Origin: Hydractinia symbiolongicarpus
Taxonomy: Eukaryota; Cnidaria; Hydrozoa; Anthoathecata; Hydractiniidae
Length of the DNA: 60,000 nucleotides
Direction of reading: 5' to 3'
Assembly: GCF_029227915.1 (NCBI RefSeq)
Contig: NC_079884.1
Location: forward strand, 26,228,001 to 26,288,000
Positions 1 to 11,470 of this stretch are shown here, in pieces. The position numbers and the translations under genes were made by a program. The stretch's first letter is position 1. Every line of letters begins with the position of its first letter. A model generated the notes under the pieces. That model did no database searches. It saw only the letters and a program-made list of their open reading frames with translations, and was not told the origin of the DNA.

Positions 1-1534
1 TCTTTCAAAAGCAGTACCTATACTCTCTATCTTGAACAATGAATAAACAATAAATTTAACAATGTCTTTTTCTGGTTTAATAGGAAAGCAATAACCTGCA
101 TTTGTTTTTTTTTTGATTTTGTATTAAAAATTGACATAACTATTTTGTGTGAGGGCTAAATGTCACCATATTTCATTTTTTGAATAAGAATTTAGGTACA
201 AAACAATGTTTTGTATTTCTTCACAAACCTGAAAGGGAACCCAAGGTGTAAACTTATATTTTATAGCTTAAAAAGTTGTCCAACAAGTTTTTTGAAAAGC
301 TCTTTTTGTTCTTAAGATATTCACATTTAAAGAATTTCGGGTTTCATTATGTTGCATAAATTATGGTGTCATATTTAAGTGATAGCAAATATTGACATTT
401 TCAGTCATCAGTAATTTTAGACCTGGTAAGGGGTGTGCATTCAAAATTTATCAATGCATAGACATAAAGTTTTCATTATCATCTTCTGTTGGTCTTACCT
501 CCTGCTAAGTCCTTCTCTGTCTTTACTCTAAAAACTATTAAGCCTCCTATACTTTTAGGCTTGTAAAGCACTAAGACACTTAGTCATGTGAAAATTAGAC
601 ACATGGACAAAGGCACATAATTTAGCAGATGCTATGAAATTGTATAAATTTATTTTTTAAATGAAAGACATGAAAATTAAATTTGTCTCTTTCCCTGTCA
701 GAGAAGGATGTTTTCACATGCAATTCTTGTGTTTTTATATAAGATATTGAAGGAATTAATCCATTTGTATCACAAATATTCCATATAGTTTTATAATATA
801 ATATTTTAATAATCACTTTCTGGGCCTAGTTGTGCAATACATATAAATAATGCTTTTGAAAGGTACCTACCATATTGTTTCTCAATGAGTGAATCAAAAC
901 ACATTCCTAGTGCTTTGTATCTATATTCTATAAAAAACATGTTATTGGCTACCTAGCATTGTTTGTTGCTTCAACACGTTTTAATGCATGAAGAACAATG
1001 TCATATGCCGAACATATTTAGTGGTAGCAAAACATGACTTTAAATTCTATGCGATAAATATGTCACATATTAGATAAAAATGTATCGTTATTCTAAAGAC
1101 GTGTGAAGTTTTTAAAAAAAGTTACACCCATGCAATGAGATTAAAACAAAATGTCTTTTTATTGAAATTACAACTTGTTCTGTAATGTTTTTTCGTTTTT
1201 AGACATAAAACCAAATACAAGTGTAGAAAAATAAAAAAAGGCATTCAGCCAAGTAAAAAAAAAAAACATGCATAATCTAATTTCGAACACAATCAGATCA
1301 GAATAGATCTATGCCATATATAATTTGATATACAATGCGATGATAATTTACATATGGTTATGCTTTGAATTTTTAATTTGCTGACATATCACACCTCATG
1401 GTGTATCTAAATAATTGCACTGTTTTGAAAAATTAAAAAATGTATAAGCAAGGCCAAAAGCAGACATCAATCTCCAACACATAAACTAAAAACATGTTAT
1501 TTGTAAATTTTTAACAAGCATTTAAATATTTTAG
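1..1534 (+). other. Intron of the tetraspanin gene (5' part outside window)
   Basis: AT-rich sequence with no exon that I can support on either strand. No tetraspanin CCG-motif exon is visible, so the upstream exons should lie before the window. Positions about 287-470 share a diverged dispersed repeat with ankef1 intron 16 (about 58270-58400). Confidence 0.6.
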
Positions 1535-2548
1535 GGCTGCTATGACGAGGTAAAGAAATTTCTGGAGGAAAAACTATTGTTAGTTGCCGCTGTTTCAATA
1601 GCTTTTGCTGTTTTACAGGTACTTAGTTACTGCAAATTTTCGAAATAAATATTGTTTATCTAGAATTCTCACTATCTTGCCACTGATGTTAACTAATAAC
1701 AAGTTGCTCTTTCCACCTGTACATGTCTCAAGTCTTGTAACATACTACTGAGAATTCACAGGACTATGGTCAGAATTGTTAGGCCTTTTTATAAAAATCA
1801 AATTACAAAAATTCCAAAACTGAATCATGGAGGTAGAAATAGAGAAGGAGATTGTACTAGTGCATTAAAATTCTATTCTAAATTTTATTTTTTCATCCCT
1901 TAGATATTCGTGTGCGATGTGTATTTCACTGGCTTTTTACAAAAAACTATTACATAATCCTTTAGTGGGCCGTTTGTTTTTATGTAAAAAAATCTTCCAG
2001 TGCTTTCGTGTTGTTCTCTCTCAGGGAGTTTTTTAAACTCCTGTATGTCTGAGTCAAGAGTGAGTTACAAATGGAAAAAATAGAAGCATTAATAGTCATT
2101 TTTCTTTATAAATGGTTTAATATCATAAATAGATTTGAAAGTTATTAAAACCTTTTTCCAGTACTTTTTCTTCTTGACACACATTGGCATATCAGCCATT
2201 TCTAAATCAACTACTGTTTGGCCCGCTAGCCATGGATTGTTTTCTCAACCAAAGATAACATGAAATGTTTGCAACTGATCTCATCACAGATGATTTCACT
2301 AGAATTTAATCTGCTTCTATATTTCCAATTCTATTTCTGCATTATCACTACCTTTGCAGCATTTAAAAAGCTAACATTGCAGTGGCAAATTACAAATCAT
2401 ATTTTTTGAATGTGTGATGTGCCCTAATAGATTAGGTAAATAAGCTAAGATTTTTGAAATTCAAAATTGTTTTTAGATACTCGGCATGGTGTTATCAATG
2501 GTGTTATACTGTCAAATTCGCAATGACAACCATGGAACTATGGCTTAA
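1535..2548 (+). CDS. Tetraspanin, last two coding exons (partial gene)
   Basis: Two exons with good splice sites: 1535-1618 (28 codons, phase 0 at both ends) and 2477-2548 (23 codons plus TAA). The first reads GCYDEVKKFLEEKLLLVAAV and onward; the second reads ILGMVLSMVLYCQIRNDNHG and ends TMA. This is the classic end of a tetraspanin: the last cysteine of the large extracellular loop (GC), a short amphipathic stretch, the fourth membrane helix with small residues, and a short cytoplasmic tail. Tetraspanins are four-pass membrane organisers that cluster integrins, adhesion proteins and enzymes. The CCG motif and first three helices lie upstream, so the subfamily cannot be assigned. No canonical AATAAA was found in the kilobase after the stop. 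Family call is from sequence recognition; exon joining follows frame continuity. Confidence 0.86.
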
Positions 2549-3601
2549 TGTGTGTAGAGGTGTGTAGAGGTGTGGAGTGATAGTAAAAATACTTTGCTAT
2601 GTTGTTGATGTGTTAAATCCAAACGGATGATTTTTTTGCACTTTAAAAAAAATAATTAGTTTTTGATGATTAATAATGATTGTATTACTTTATGTATATT
2701 TTTCATGTCTCCTTGCACATATATAGACGTTTAAAAAGTTACTGGTGCATCAATGTATAATGGTGAACGCTTCCAGTATGTAAATGAGGCATGAATTATA
2801 CTAAGTTTGTTATTCGAAGCTTTTTTTGTTTAAAGGATTGGAAGCATAATGTTTGACTTTGAATAGCGGTAACTTTTTGAAGTGTATCTATTTATGTTTT
2901 TCTGACAACATTGTTAATGTTGTATTTATTTTGACTATATTGACAATGGAAAATTGACAAAAAGGTATTGACTTCTTTCTTTACATTTTTTATCTCTTTA
3001 TCAAACCATTTGCATTGCAAGGAATCCACAATTTATATCTTTAAAAGGTTTATGTCTTTTACTGCGTATTTAGAACACAGTGGTCTCGTGATATTTTCTT
3101 ATGTAATTTTTTAAAAGTTTTAATATCTTGATCACCATAAAATTACCGGGATTTTTTTCACTGTTAGATACTTACTATATGGTATGTAACTGAAATATAT
3201 CTTGTACACGTTGTATGCGTATGCTTACACGTTAATTTACAGCTAAAATATATAGTTACATTACATGTAGTTATTTACATCCTCCAATTTTGTTGTTGAT
3301 ACTTTGTGCTCACAGTTTCAGTGGTTACTTCTCTCGATATGATGTCTACTTGTGTATTACAATACCTAAACACCACTCCATGGCCAATGATATATATAGT
3401 TGTCTTATACACAAGTAGTGGATAAACTAAGTGATGTAAAGTTTAACTATTTAGTGACTTTAAGTGTTCGTATAAGTCTTGAATGAACTAGTGATGGTTT
3501 TACTTATTGGAAATTGTATTTCTTATTTCTTATCTAAATTCTTATCTAAATGAACAGACTGTGGTGAAGTTTCATTATCACTATGTAACCACAATTTAAC
3601 C
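2549..3601. other. Intergenic: tetraspanin 3' region and MFI upstream region
   Basis: No open frame or RNA gene that I can support. It should hold the tetraspanin 3' UTR and the promoter and 5' UTR of the next gene. No convincing TATA box or polyadenylation signal was located. Confidence 0.5.
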
Positions 3602-6600
3602 ATGTTTACACATGAAGACGTTGTGAGATTTGTGAATGCAGCAAATTTACAAGGTAGGTGATACCCTACTGAATTGAAGTAACATTTTTTACCCTAGGCT
3701 AACTTTTTTTCCCCTACAATTCATCTTAACACATTGAGAAGTAGGATGAGCAGTTGTGTGAAAGGGTGAGTGTTGAAATAAAAACATATAGATTAAGGTA
3801 AAGTCAAATATTTAGAAAGGAATTTTAGGCGAGTTTTTTTTCTTATATTTTAAGTAGTAAGCTACGGGCGCACGAAATAATGTGTAAAAGGACAGGCGAC
3901 CCCATGTATTTTTTCAGTATACTATCATAACATAACCTTAAGAAACATGTTGTCCCTTTCCTCGTTAATTTTTACTCTTATGATACTGACTGTTTGTAAA
4001 GCCCAATTTTGGTATGTGTTTATTTTAAAAAAAATATTTTCATTATTGCCAGGGTTTTCAGCCGATTTCTTTGCTCGTAAACAGAAATTTGAGAGAAAGG
4101 TATGTCTTTATTCCCTTCTTTTTACATCAAATATATTTCCAAATACTTTTATTTATATGTTTTATTTACCTTGTTTTTTACCTTTTTCATAGGAAATTTT
4201 AAAAAACTCAGAAATAGATGAAGAAAGGCAGTTAGCTGCAGCTATAGAGATTCAACGTTGTTGGAGAGGATATCGGACAAGGTAATGGATATGAAGTTAT
4301 CTTAGTAACATTGCTGTGCTTTTTGCATTGTGGCACAAGTCATGGAATTTAGTTTGACCTAGAAAAAGTCATTAAAACACCCCCATAAAAATTATGAGAA
4401 AATCTTGGAATTTTTTGCATAAGGGTCTTCTTTTATTTTGGTGACATTCTTTATCCATTATTAGCACATTTTTTGTGCAGCTCTCATGTTGATAAGTTGT
4501 TGCATTTATTTGTTGTTTGTGTTTTGCCATCTCTTTCCTTGCAGCGTAATACATGAATTAACTATTCGAATTCGATTTGTCAAATTCGATTAGTTGGATC
4601 GTGTATCATTTAAAAATCGTATGCTTTCGACATGCTCGACTTGTCGAATTTGATTTTTAAAAACGTCGGACCGGTTCAACTTTTTCAATTAATCGAAAGG
4701 TTTTTAGCTAATCAAAATGCTTAAAATCTGTACATCAAATGTGCGTTCACAAAAATGTGAGTTCTTATATGAAAAATAACATTAATAGAGCACGTTTAAA
4801 AATGTCTTCAAAAAAAGATAAAAGAGAATTTAACGAGATTTTTTATCAGTGAATGGATTTTGGAAGAAGCCCACTGGAGCTTATTAGCAGAAGACATCCA
4901 AAGAAAATTAAAAAAATCTTGCTCTAATCGAAATTTGTTTAATAACATATCAACACTCCTAAATTAGGTCTTTTCTGCAGCCACTTTTTCGTCCACATAC
5001 GACGTTTTCTTAACTTTGTAGTTGCTGAAACAATACTGCAACAGGCTTTTAACAAAAAAAATGTCAAAAATCTCTTCTCGTGTATGACCTGTCAAGTTTC
5101 ATTTTAGTTTAATGCTCAACATAATTTTGACAAATCAAATTCGATTAATTGGACCGTGTATCATCGCCTTGTCACTGTGTTATTTTATTTTAGAGCACTG
5201 TTGATTTCAATTTTACGACCCACATCATGCACTGGTACTTATTTATCTACACATTATACGTCTTCACCAACATATTCTGAACTCAGAACGTCACTCAATT
5301 CATCAGAGTTATCAACAAGAATAAAAAGCTCACTCTCCAGGGTACAATCTCATTTTAATACACATATTATGCATGAGTACATAAAGATACAGAATTTGAA
5401 TTTCTCACCCAATAATAACGAACAGTGTAATAACCTCAGGTGTCATATATAATCTAGAGGATTGTGTTTTGGCCACATTTAATTGTCATAACTAATATTC
5501 TTTAAATCATGGAGTTTAGACTTACTTACTAGTTTGACATTATGTGTATTCCCATCCAGGGTGTGTCAAAAGTTGAACTGAATTACCAAAAATACACTGA
5601 AGAAGCACTTAATGTTGATGGTAAAAAAGAATCCCCAGACACTCTTCTGTAAGTTTTTGTTTTGGTTGTTGTTGTCATTGTTGTTGTTTTGGTTGTTGTT
5701 GTCATTGTTGTTGTTGTGGTTGTTGTTGTTGCTGTTGTTGTTTTGGTTGTTGTTGTTGTTTTGGTTGGGTTGGGTTGGCTGAAAAGCCTGGAAAAAAGGA
5801 TTTTTTTTAAATTTTGGCTATAAAAGCAGAAAAATTATCTTTTTTACTGAAGTGTTAATATAAGTCCCAATTGCGCCTTCGTTTGTCTCTGTAGAAGTGG
5901 CCTCATAATTCATGTTACTTTAATAACATGGCGTGACAGCGATATCTCTTTTAGCTTTAGAAAGTTATAATTATACATGCTTCAGCAAAACAGCTTAAAA
6001 AACAGAATTCACATTAGTGAAACTCTATTTGTTGCTAGTTATTATTGGCTATTTCAAAACGATTTGTGCTTGCATTGGTTTAAGATTTGATAAATCCTGC
6101 CTGTTATGTTTGACTAAACAAGGCATTTCCTGCAGGTCTATTGGATAAGAATATTTAATGTATTTAGATTCGCGAATTCTAAAAAAAAAATTCAAGCTTT
6201 ACCCGGACGGGTGTTAAAACCCCAGGGTTTTTTTTTTGTTGTTATTATTGTTGTTGTTGTTGCTAATTATAATTTGAGATTTATGAAAACAAAACCTTCT
6301 AATCAGTGCAGTCTTGTGCGTGCTATCGTGAAGGTTATAGGAGGAGAATTTTCTTTATCAAATTTTACTCAATACAAAAAAAAACATTAAATTAAATTGT
6401 TTTTTAAATTCATTTAAACAGAAATCATTTGTTTTAATTACTCCCTAAGAAAAAAGCGTTTTGATTGTGTCTTTTAAGACCAGGATATTTTCTCATTAGC
6501 GGTCAAATCAAAGAGATAGTGGAAACGTTGTTTTTTTACATCATGACGCAAATACTTTTTTTTATAGAACCTTCACGGCTTACTGTGCTTTCACTATTCA

Positions 6601-9600
6601 GACATGGTGGAGAAGAGTGTCGTCAAAACTTTCGAAACAGAAAGTCTTGAATCAGAAGTCACTTGGTTTTGTTAACGTGGAACAGCAGAAAAAAAAGAAA
6701 GTATTGAATGCCAGTGAGGCTGTTCAAATTATACAGAAAATCTGGCGAAAACATATTGTACGTCTTGAATCCTTATTTTGAAAAAAAATTTGCATTTGTT
6801 CGTTTATGAACTGTCTTGGGTTTTGTTTTAGGATACTCAAGTTTTCACATACTACAAACAGCTCATAGACTTTCAAAACAAAGGCGATCCTCGATTCATG
6901 CTTCGTTGCATTAATCCAAAAGAGGTATATGTTTTGTTTTATTATTTTGAAAATATATATATGGCTTAAATCCTATATTTTACGTCCTATGCCGCTGTGT
7001 ATGTTAGATACACGTGTTTTATGTGAATTTAAGCTATTACCGTTGTCACAGTGTTCTAATTATTTTTCTTCTTTCTGCTATCCACTGAAGCTTGAGGTGT
7101 TTTTCATTTGACGGATCCGCAGTCTCATAGATCTTATATTCTCGATTCTCATCGAAATAACGTTTATTTTTGCAGGCAAGTTTATTGGATGAAGCGTCGG
7201 GTACACATGTTAGATTTCGCCTTGGAGGGGTAAGCTTGCTTTTTTAAAATTATAAAAAATATATAAAAGAAAAATAATCAAAGTTTTCCGCTATTTTGTA
7301 AATTAAAGTTTATCTTTTGCCATGTGCTAAATATTATTCTTTAGGCAAAGTTTCCACCAAACATATACTACAAGATATTCACACATAGTCACGTGACAGA
7401 TATAGGTTCATTTGCTCCTCGATACTACACGGCTGCATCTGCGAAAAATATACCTGGTAAATTTATACACAATAAAGCCTTTGACGTTGAAGGTATGTGT
7501 CTTGATTACTTAATTCTTAGCCCAGGCGTCATCACGACATGTGTGGACGAGTTTTATTCTTTTTTCCCTTAGAAGATAAAGACATCGATTGGTATCAACG
7601 AGTTGATAATAATGGTTGGAGGCCTGTTAATGAGAGAGTAATAAAACATTTTATTTGATAATTTACTATCCTCAAATTCTTGAAATTATCACCTAGACTT
7701 CATATCCTTTGGCCTTACCCAGCTACGACGGTTTAATGTTGTCTATTTTAGCTCTGTTTAAACCAGTCGTGATTGAAGAAATCTCAGTTCTTGCAAGAGC
7801 ACCAAAACCATTATAAACCATTATTATATTGAAATTGAAATTAAGATTTCGTGTGCTAAATTTCGCTATACTAACTCAAAGAATGACTCTTCCCCACAAT
7901 AAAATGTTTTTGTTTAAAATTTTATTTTTTAAATGGTTTAGTATAAAGCGGTTTAAATGGTCTAGTTCGCCTGAGTACTAGGTTAAATTGGAAAAAAAAA
8001 TTGTGTTTATGAAAAATGATCCAGTTGAATTTTAATCAGTTCATTTGTTACATTTATTCTGAAAAAAAAAATCTGCATAAGGTGAGATGTTAAAAACTTT
8101 TATATTATGTATTTAGAATATGTCGAAGAAATGTTTTTTCTGTTATGTTTCTACTAGATGTAAAGTGGGCGTAAAATGGGCGTTAAAGTCATCAGCTTTT
8201 TTCTATTTAGGAAGGTGAATGCCACAGTGTGGTTTCACTTCACAACATAAGTGTAGATTTTTTCTTTTCAAGGTTTTGAAGTTCCTTAACTCCGATCCAG
8301 TTGCGTACGAGACTTCGAAGAAGAAAGTATTTTACCCTCACGATAAGGTGCAACTTATTACGTTTTTACCTGTGTGTGTTGTGTTGTGTTTTTTAAGTTG
8401 TCGATTGTGATATGTAATTATTTTTTTGTCAGCTTTTGAGAAAGCAAGATCTGGAGATTAAGAGAAAACGTAGAAAGATCTCCTGGATGAAAAAAATGTA
8501 TGTAGCTGTGTTGTTGTTATACTTTTCGTTTGGTGGTTAATGTTGTTGTTGTTGTTGTGTTCGAAAATAGTTTATACGAAATGAGGTTTAAAGACCACAG
8601 TGGTAAAAATCCGATAAAGATTACAACACGTGTTTGTGGAGTTTTTGTAATTCTTTTTAATGATGATTCAATGCTACAAATCGATATTACTTTATTCTCA
8701 GTGAGTCTACTATCTATATATTCAGAAGGAAGTTAAAATATTGAATAAATCCCATATTAATTTCTTTGTTATAGTTTGTAAAAATTGAGACTCAGACAGA
8801 AACGTTATTTTGTTCTAAAAAAATATCTAAAATGCAGACGACCAAAATTGTGAATTTGTATACATATTCGCTGAAACTCTGAGAAGCGTGCGGTGTGGAT
8901 ATACACATTTGTTGTACGGTATAATTTTCAAAAATTTTATTATAGCTCTTAAACGTTCGATTCTCTTCAGGTATGCAGCTGGAATGCTCAAAGCGAAAGA
9001 TCGAGAAGATACGGAAGTAAAAGATTTAGTTGATGCAGCTGCGCAGGGTATATTTACGGCAGCCGAAGAATCGGGAGCTGAATGCATTGAAGACTGGGAG
9101 GTGGACGAGTTACTTCAGTGGACTGATGGTCTAAATTTTACCAGGTCAGAGGAGTTTGGTCTTGTTTTTATTCAGCAAAGTGACTTTCTTACTTTACCGG
9201 GTTGGCAGGGATTTGTTCAGTGCTTGAAGTGTGCTCAGCAATGTCAGTATATCTTACATTCGTAGCGTAGGTTTTACCCCTATTTTACCCCCTCATTTAG
9301 GGTCTCATTTTTAGGGGACCAACCCTATTGAATTCAAAGAAGGACAAAAGCTATTACTATGAAACTCCTTGATAACTGAAATTAACGAAGTGATTTCAAA
9401 TCAAAGAATTAATGCTGACGTCATTATTTCTTGCTGACATCATATTTTTCCAAAAAAAACAATTTTCAAATGTTAAAAAATTTCTAAAAAAGCGATTTAA
9501 AATTTTTTACAACCAGATTCGACAAAACGAAAAAAAATTCACTTTTGTTTCATTAACTGGAATTAAACTAAAAAGTAAGTATTAGTCACACAATTTCTAG

Positions 9601-10670
9601 GGATGAGACTTTTTGGGCTACACGAAACATAAAGAGTAAATATTTATAATTTTTGGGCAATGTTTAAATATTTCTAATTTGGAATTGTGGGGAAGTTAAT
9701 TTTTGGGTCAAAATATATTTCTAATAACTAGTTTTTAATATTTCAAAAATAAAAGCTTGTACTCTGATTTCTTGTGAGAGTTCGTATTGGAATGCATGTC
9801 AGTAAAAAATGTTTTTATTTTTAGCGTTCATTTAGAGGCTGTAAATTCATCAATTTGGTTATTTTACGATCTGTTGTATACATTTTGTTTTGTGATTACG
9901 ATTACGTAATACTCGTGTATTACAATGTTCATACAATTTCATTTGGATTGTTATCATGTCTGTCTTTTTAGTTATTTACAGGACTGGCAATCGTCTGGCA
10001 CAACTGCTATGTATGCAGACATAAAAGGTGCGAAATGATTTAAGATAAGAAAGTACTAAATAATAAGTGATTGAGTCAAGACATAACAACAAGAAAGTAA
10101 CATTAATGAGCATTATCATAGACATTTCCTAATAACAATAATAAATCTCTCCGCCTTTGTCGGTTTAAATTACGATTAATTAAGGTTTCACATTCCTTGA
10201 AAACCTCCGTGGAGGAGCGTAGTATTAACAACATATTTTTAAACCAATGCGTCAATGTTTGTTTGTTTTAAAAAAAACGTAAACGCGTGTATTGTTGTTT
10301 CATTTTATTAGCTGTTTTAACTTTTCTATTTTGAATTTCTAATTTTATTCGTGTCTGTAAAAGCGTAATGTAAAAATTTAATATAAAAATAATACGATTC
10401 AAAGCAATTAAGTTGTTTTATGACAATTAACATAATTGTCAGATCATTATTATTGTTGCTTAATCTTGTTTTAAAGACAATACGTTCTGTTTGTTTATCT
10501 GCGTTGTAAGAAAGAGTTTAGCACTGTCTGTAATATACGTGCAGATTCCCAACCCTTTCTATATGCTAGGATGGATTACTTGTGTTGTGTTTTACGTTAT
10601 ATATTTTTAATTTATAGGTGCGCTACAGAAGCCTGACCCTTTGTCAGCCATGTTGGAAGAGAACAAATAA
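3602..10670 (+). CDS. MFI: MFI (C11orf65) homologue, mitochondrial fission regulator with IQ motifs, 465 aa
   Basis: Fifteen exons, all GT-AG and in frame: 3602-3653, 4053-4099, 4193-4281, 5194-5341, 5560-5648, 6568-6757, 6832-6924, 7176-7229, 7345-7492, 7573-7637, 8273-8347, 8433-8497, 8971-9144, 9972-10027, 10618-10670 (TAA). Total 1398 nt. The C-terminal two thirds match the C11orf65/MFI family as I recall it, notably NPKEASLLDEASGTHVRFRL, KFPPNIYYKIFTH, NNGWRPV, a basic LRKQDLEIKRKRRKISWMKK helix, and WEVDELLQWTDGLNF. IQ-type calmodulin-binding helices lie near residues 51-63 (IEIQRCWRGYRTR), 150-162 (FTIQTWWRR) and 193-204. The human protein is about 313 aa, so the N-terminal region with the first IQ motifs is extra. 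The mammalian protein is reported to bind MFF and restrain DRP1-driven mitochondrial fission; the same role here is inference. Exon 1 rests on a short match to splice consensus and is the least certain exon. Confidence 0.9.
4580..5164. repeat. Element bounded by 30-bp direct repeats, MFI intron 3
   Basis: A 30-bp sequence ending GGATCGTGTATCAT (4580-4609) recurs with two changes at 5135-5164, just upstream of MFI exon 4. The intervening 525 bp has further TCGAATTTGAT-like motifs near 4650. This resembles a decayed insertion or a segmental duplication; no transposase signal is present. Confidence 0.45.
5656..5770. repeat. GTT/GTTTTG microsatellite in MFI intron 5
   Basis: Low-complexity run of TTG trinucleotides with TTTTGG and GTCATTG interruptions, directly after the exon 5 donor. 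Shorter TTG runs occur at 6228-6265 and 8538-8557. Confidence 0.8.
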
Positions 10671-10671
10671 A
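10666..10671 (+). terminator. Polyadenylation signal AATAAA overlapping the MFI stop codon
   Basis: AATAAA at 10666-10671 contains the TAA stop (10668-10670). No other canonical AATAAA was found in the next several hundred bases before the AATAAA near 11443, so this may be the real cleavage signal, giving a 3' UTR of only tens of bases. Confidence 0.35.
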
Positions 10672-11470
10672 GTGTATCGGGATGGTATGACGTCAGAATG
10701 GTTGATACTGATATTTTTTAGTCATTTTTTTAAGACCTAGCAATGTTTTAATTTTTTGGTTGTGGTTTAAAATGGCTGCCACATAGCGTGTTTTAATAAC
10801 ATTAATTTTACCGCGTCTCTAAGTCTGCCAAGGTAATTCAGTTAAATAAGATTACTTAGTTTTCTCGTGTGCAATATGGTTAACTTTATTGTAACTTGTT
10901 TCTTATTTCTTTTTGTTTTTTCGTAATCAATTTTAACTCGACTTCTTGTGGGCAGTATTTATTTAAACAACAAAGTGAATGATCGCACGAGGTCAGTATG
11001 AATATTGATGTTTATATATATTATATTTTTATGTAGCGAGTTCTAATATATTATACTTTTTAATGTTTATACTGGATTTGGAAGGTTTTTTACTAATAAT
11101 TTAATAGAAATAGTTATATATTCTTGACTAAAAGAAAGTTTTACACTCTGTGGATGTTTTTGAAACAAAAAATGAACGTAGTTGTTTGCTAACTCCACCT
11201 TATTCACATCAGTCTTAAATTAAATCGTTGATTTTTTAATCATTTTTTTTTTTTTTTTTTTTTCTACGGTTAAACTCTCACAAACAAAACTAATTTCAGC
11301 CTTATTTTTTGCCCGTAGCTAAGAAATTACCACCATTCAGACCAACAAAAAAACCACATGTGGACATAGACTTACAATCTCTAACGTTTAAATGCCGTAT
11401 TAATTGTTAAGTAACTTATTCGTCAATCCTATATATTTAGTGAATAAAAAAATATCCATGTATTTCAAGT
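10672..11470. other. Intergenic between MFI and the tail-anchored protein gene
   Basis: No gene seen. It contains an AT-rich stretch near 11010-11060 with TATATATTATAT runs and a T homopolymer of about 20 bases near 11245-11263. Confidence 0.5.

Noticed and set aside
8888-9265. 125-codon ORF as a separate gene
   Set aside because: It contains MFI exon 13 (8971-9144) with intron read-through on both sides.
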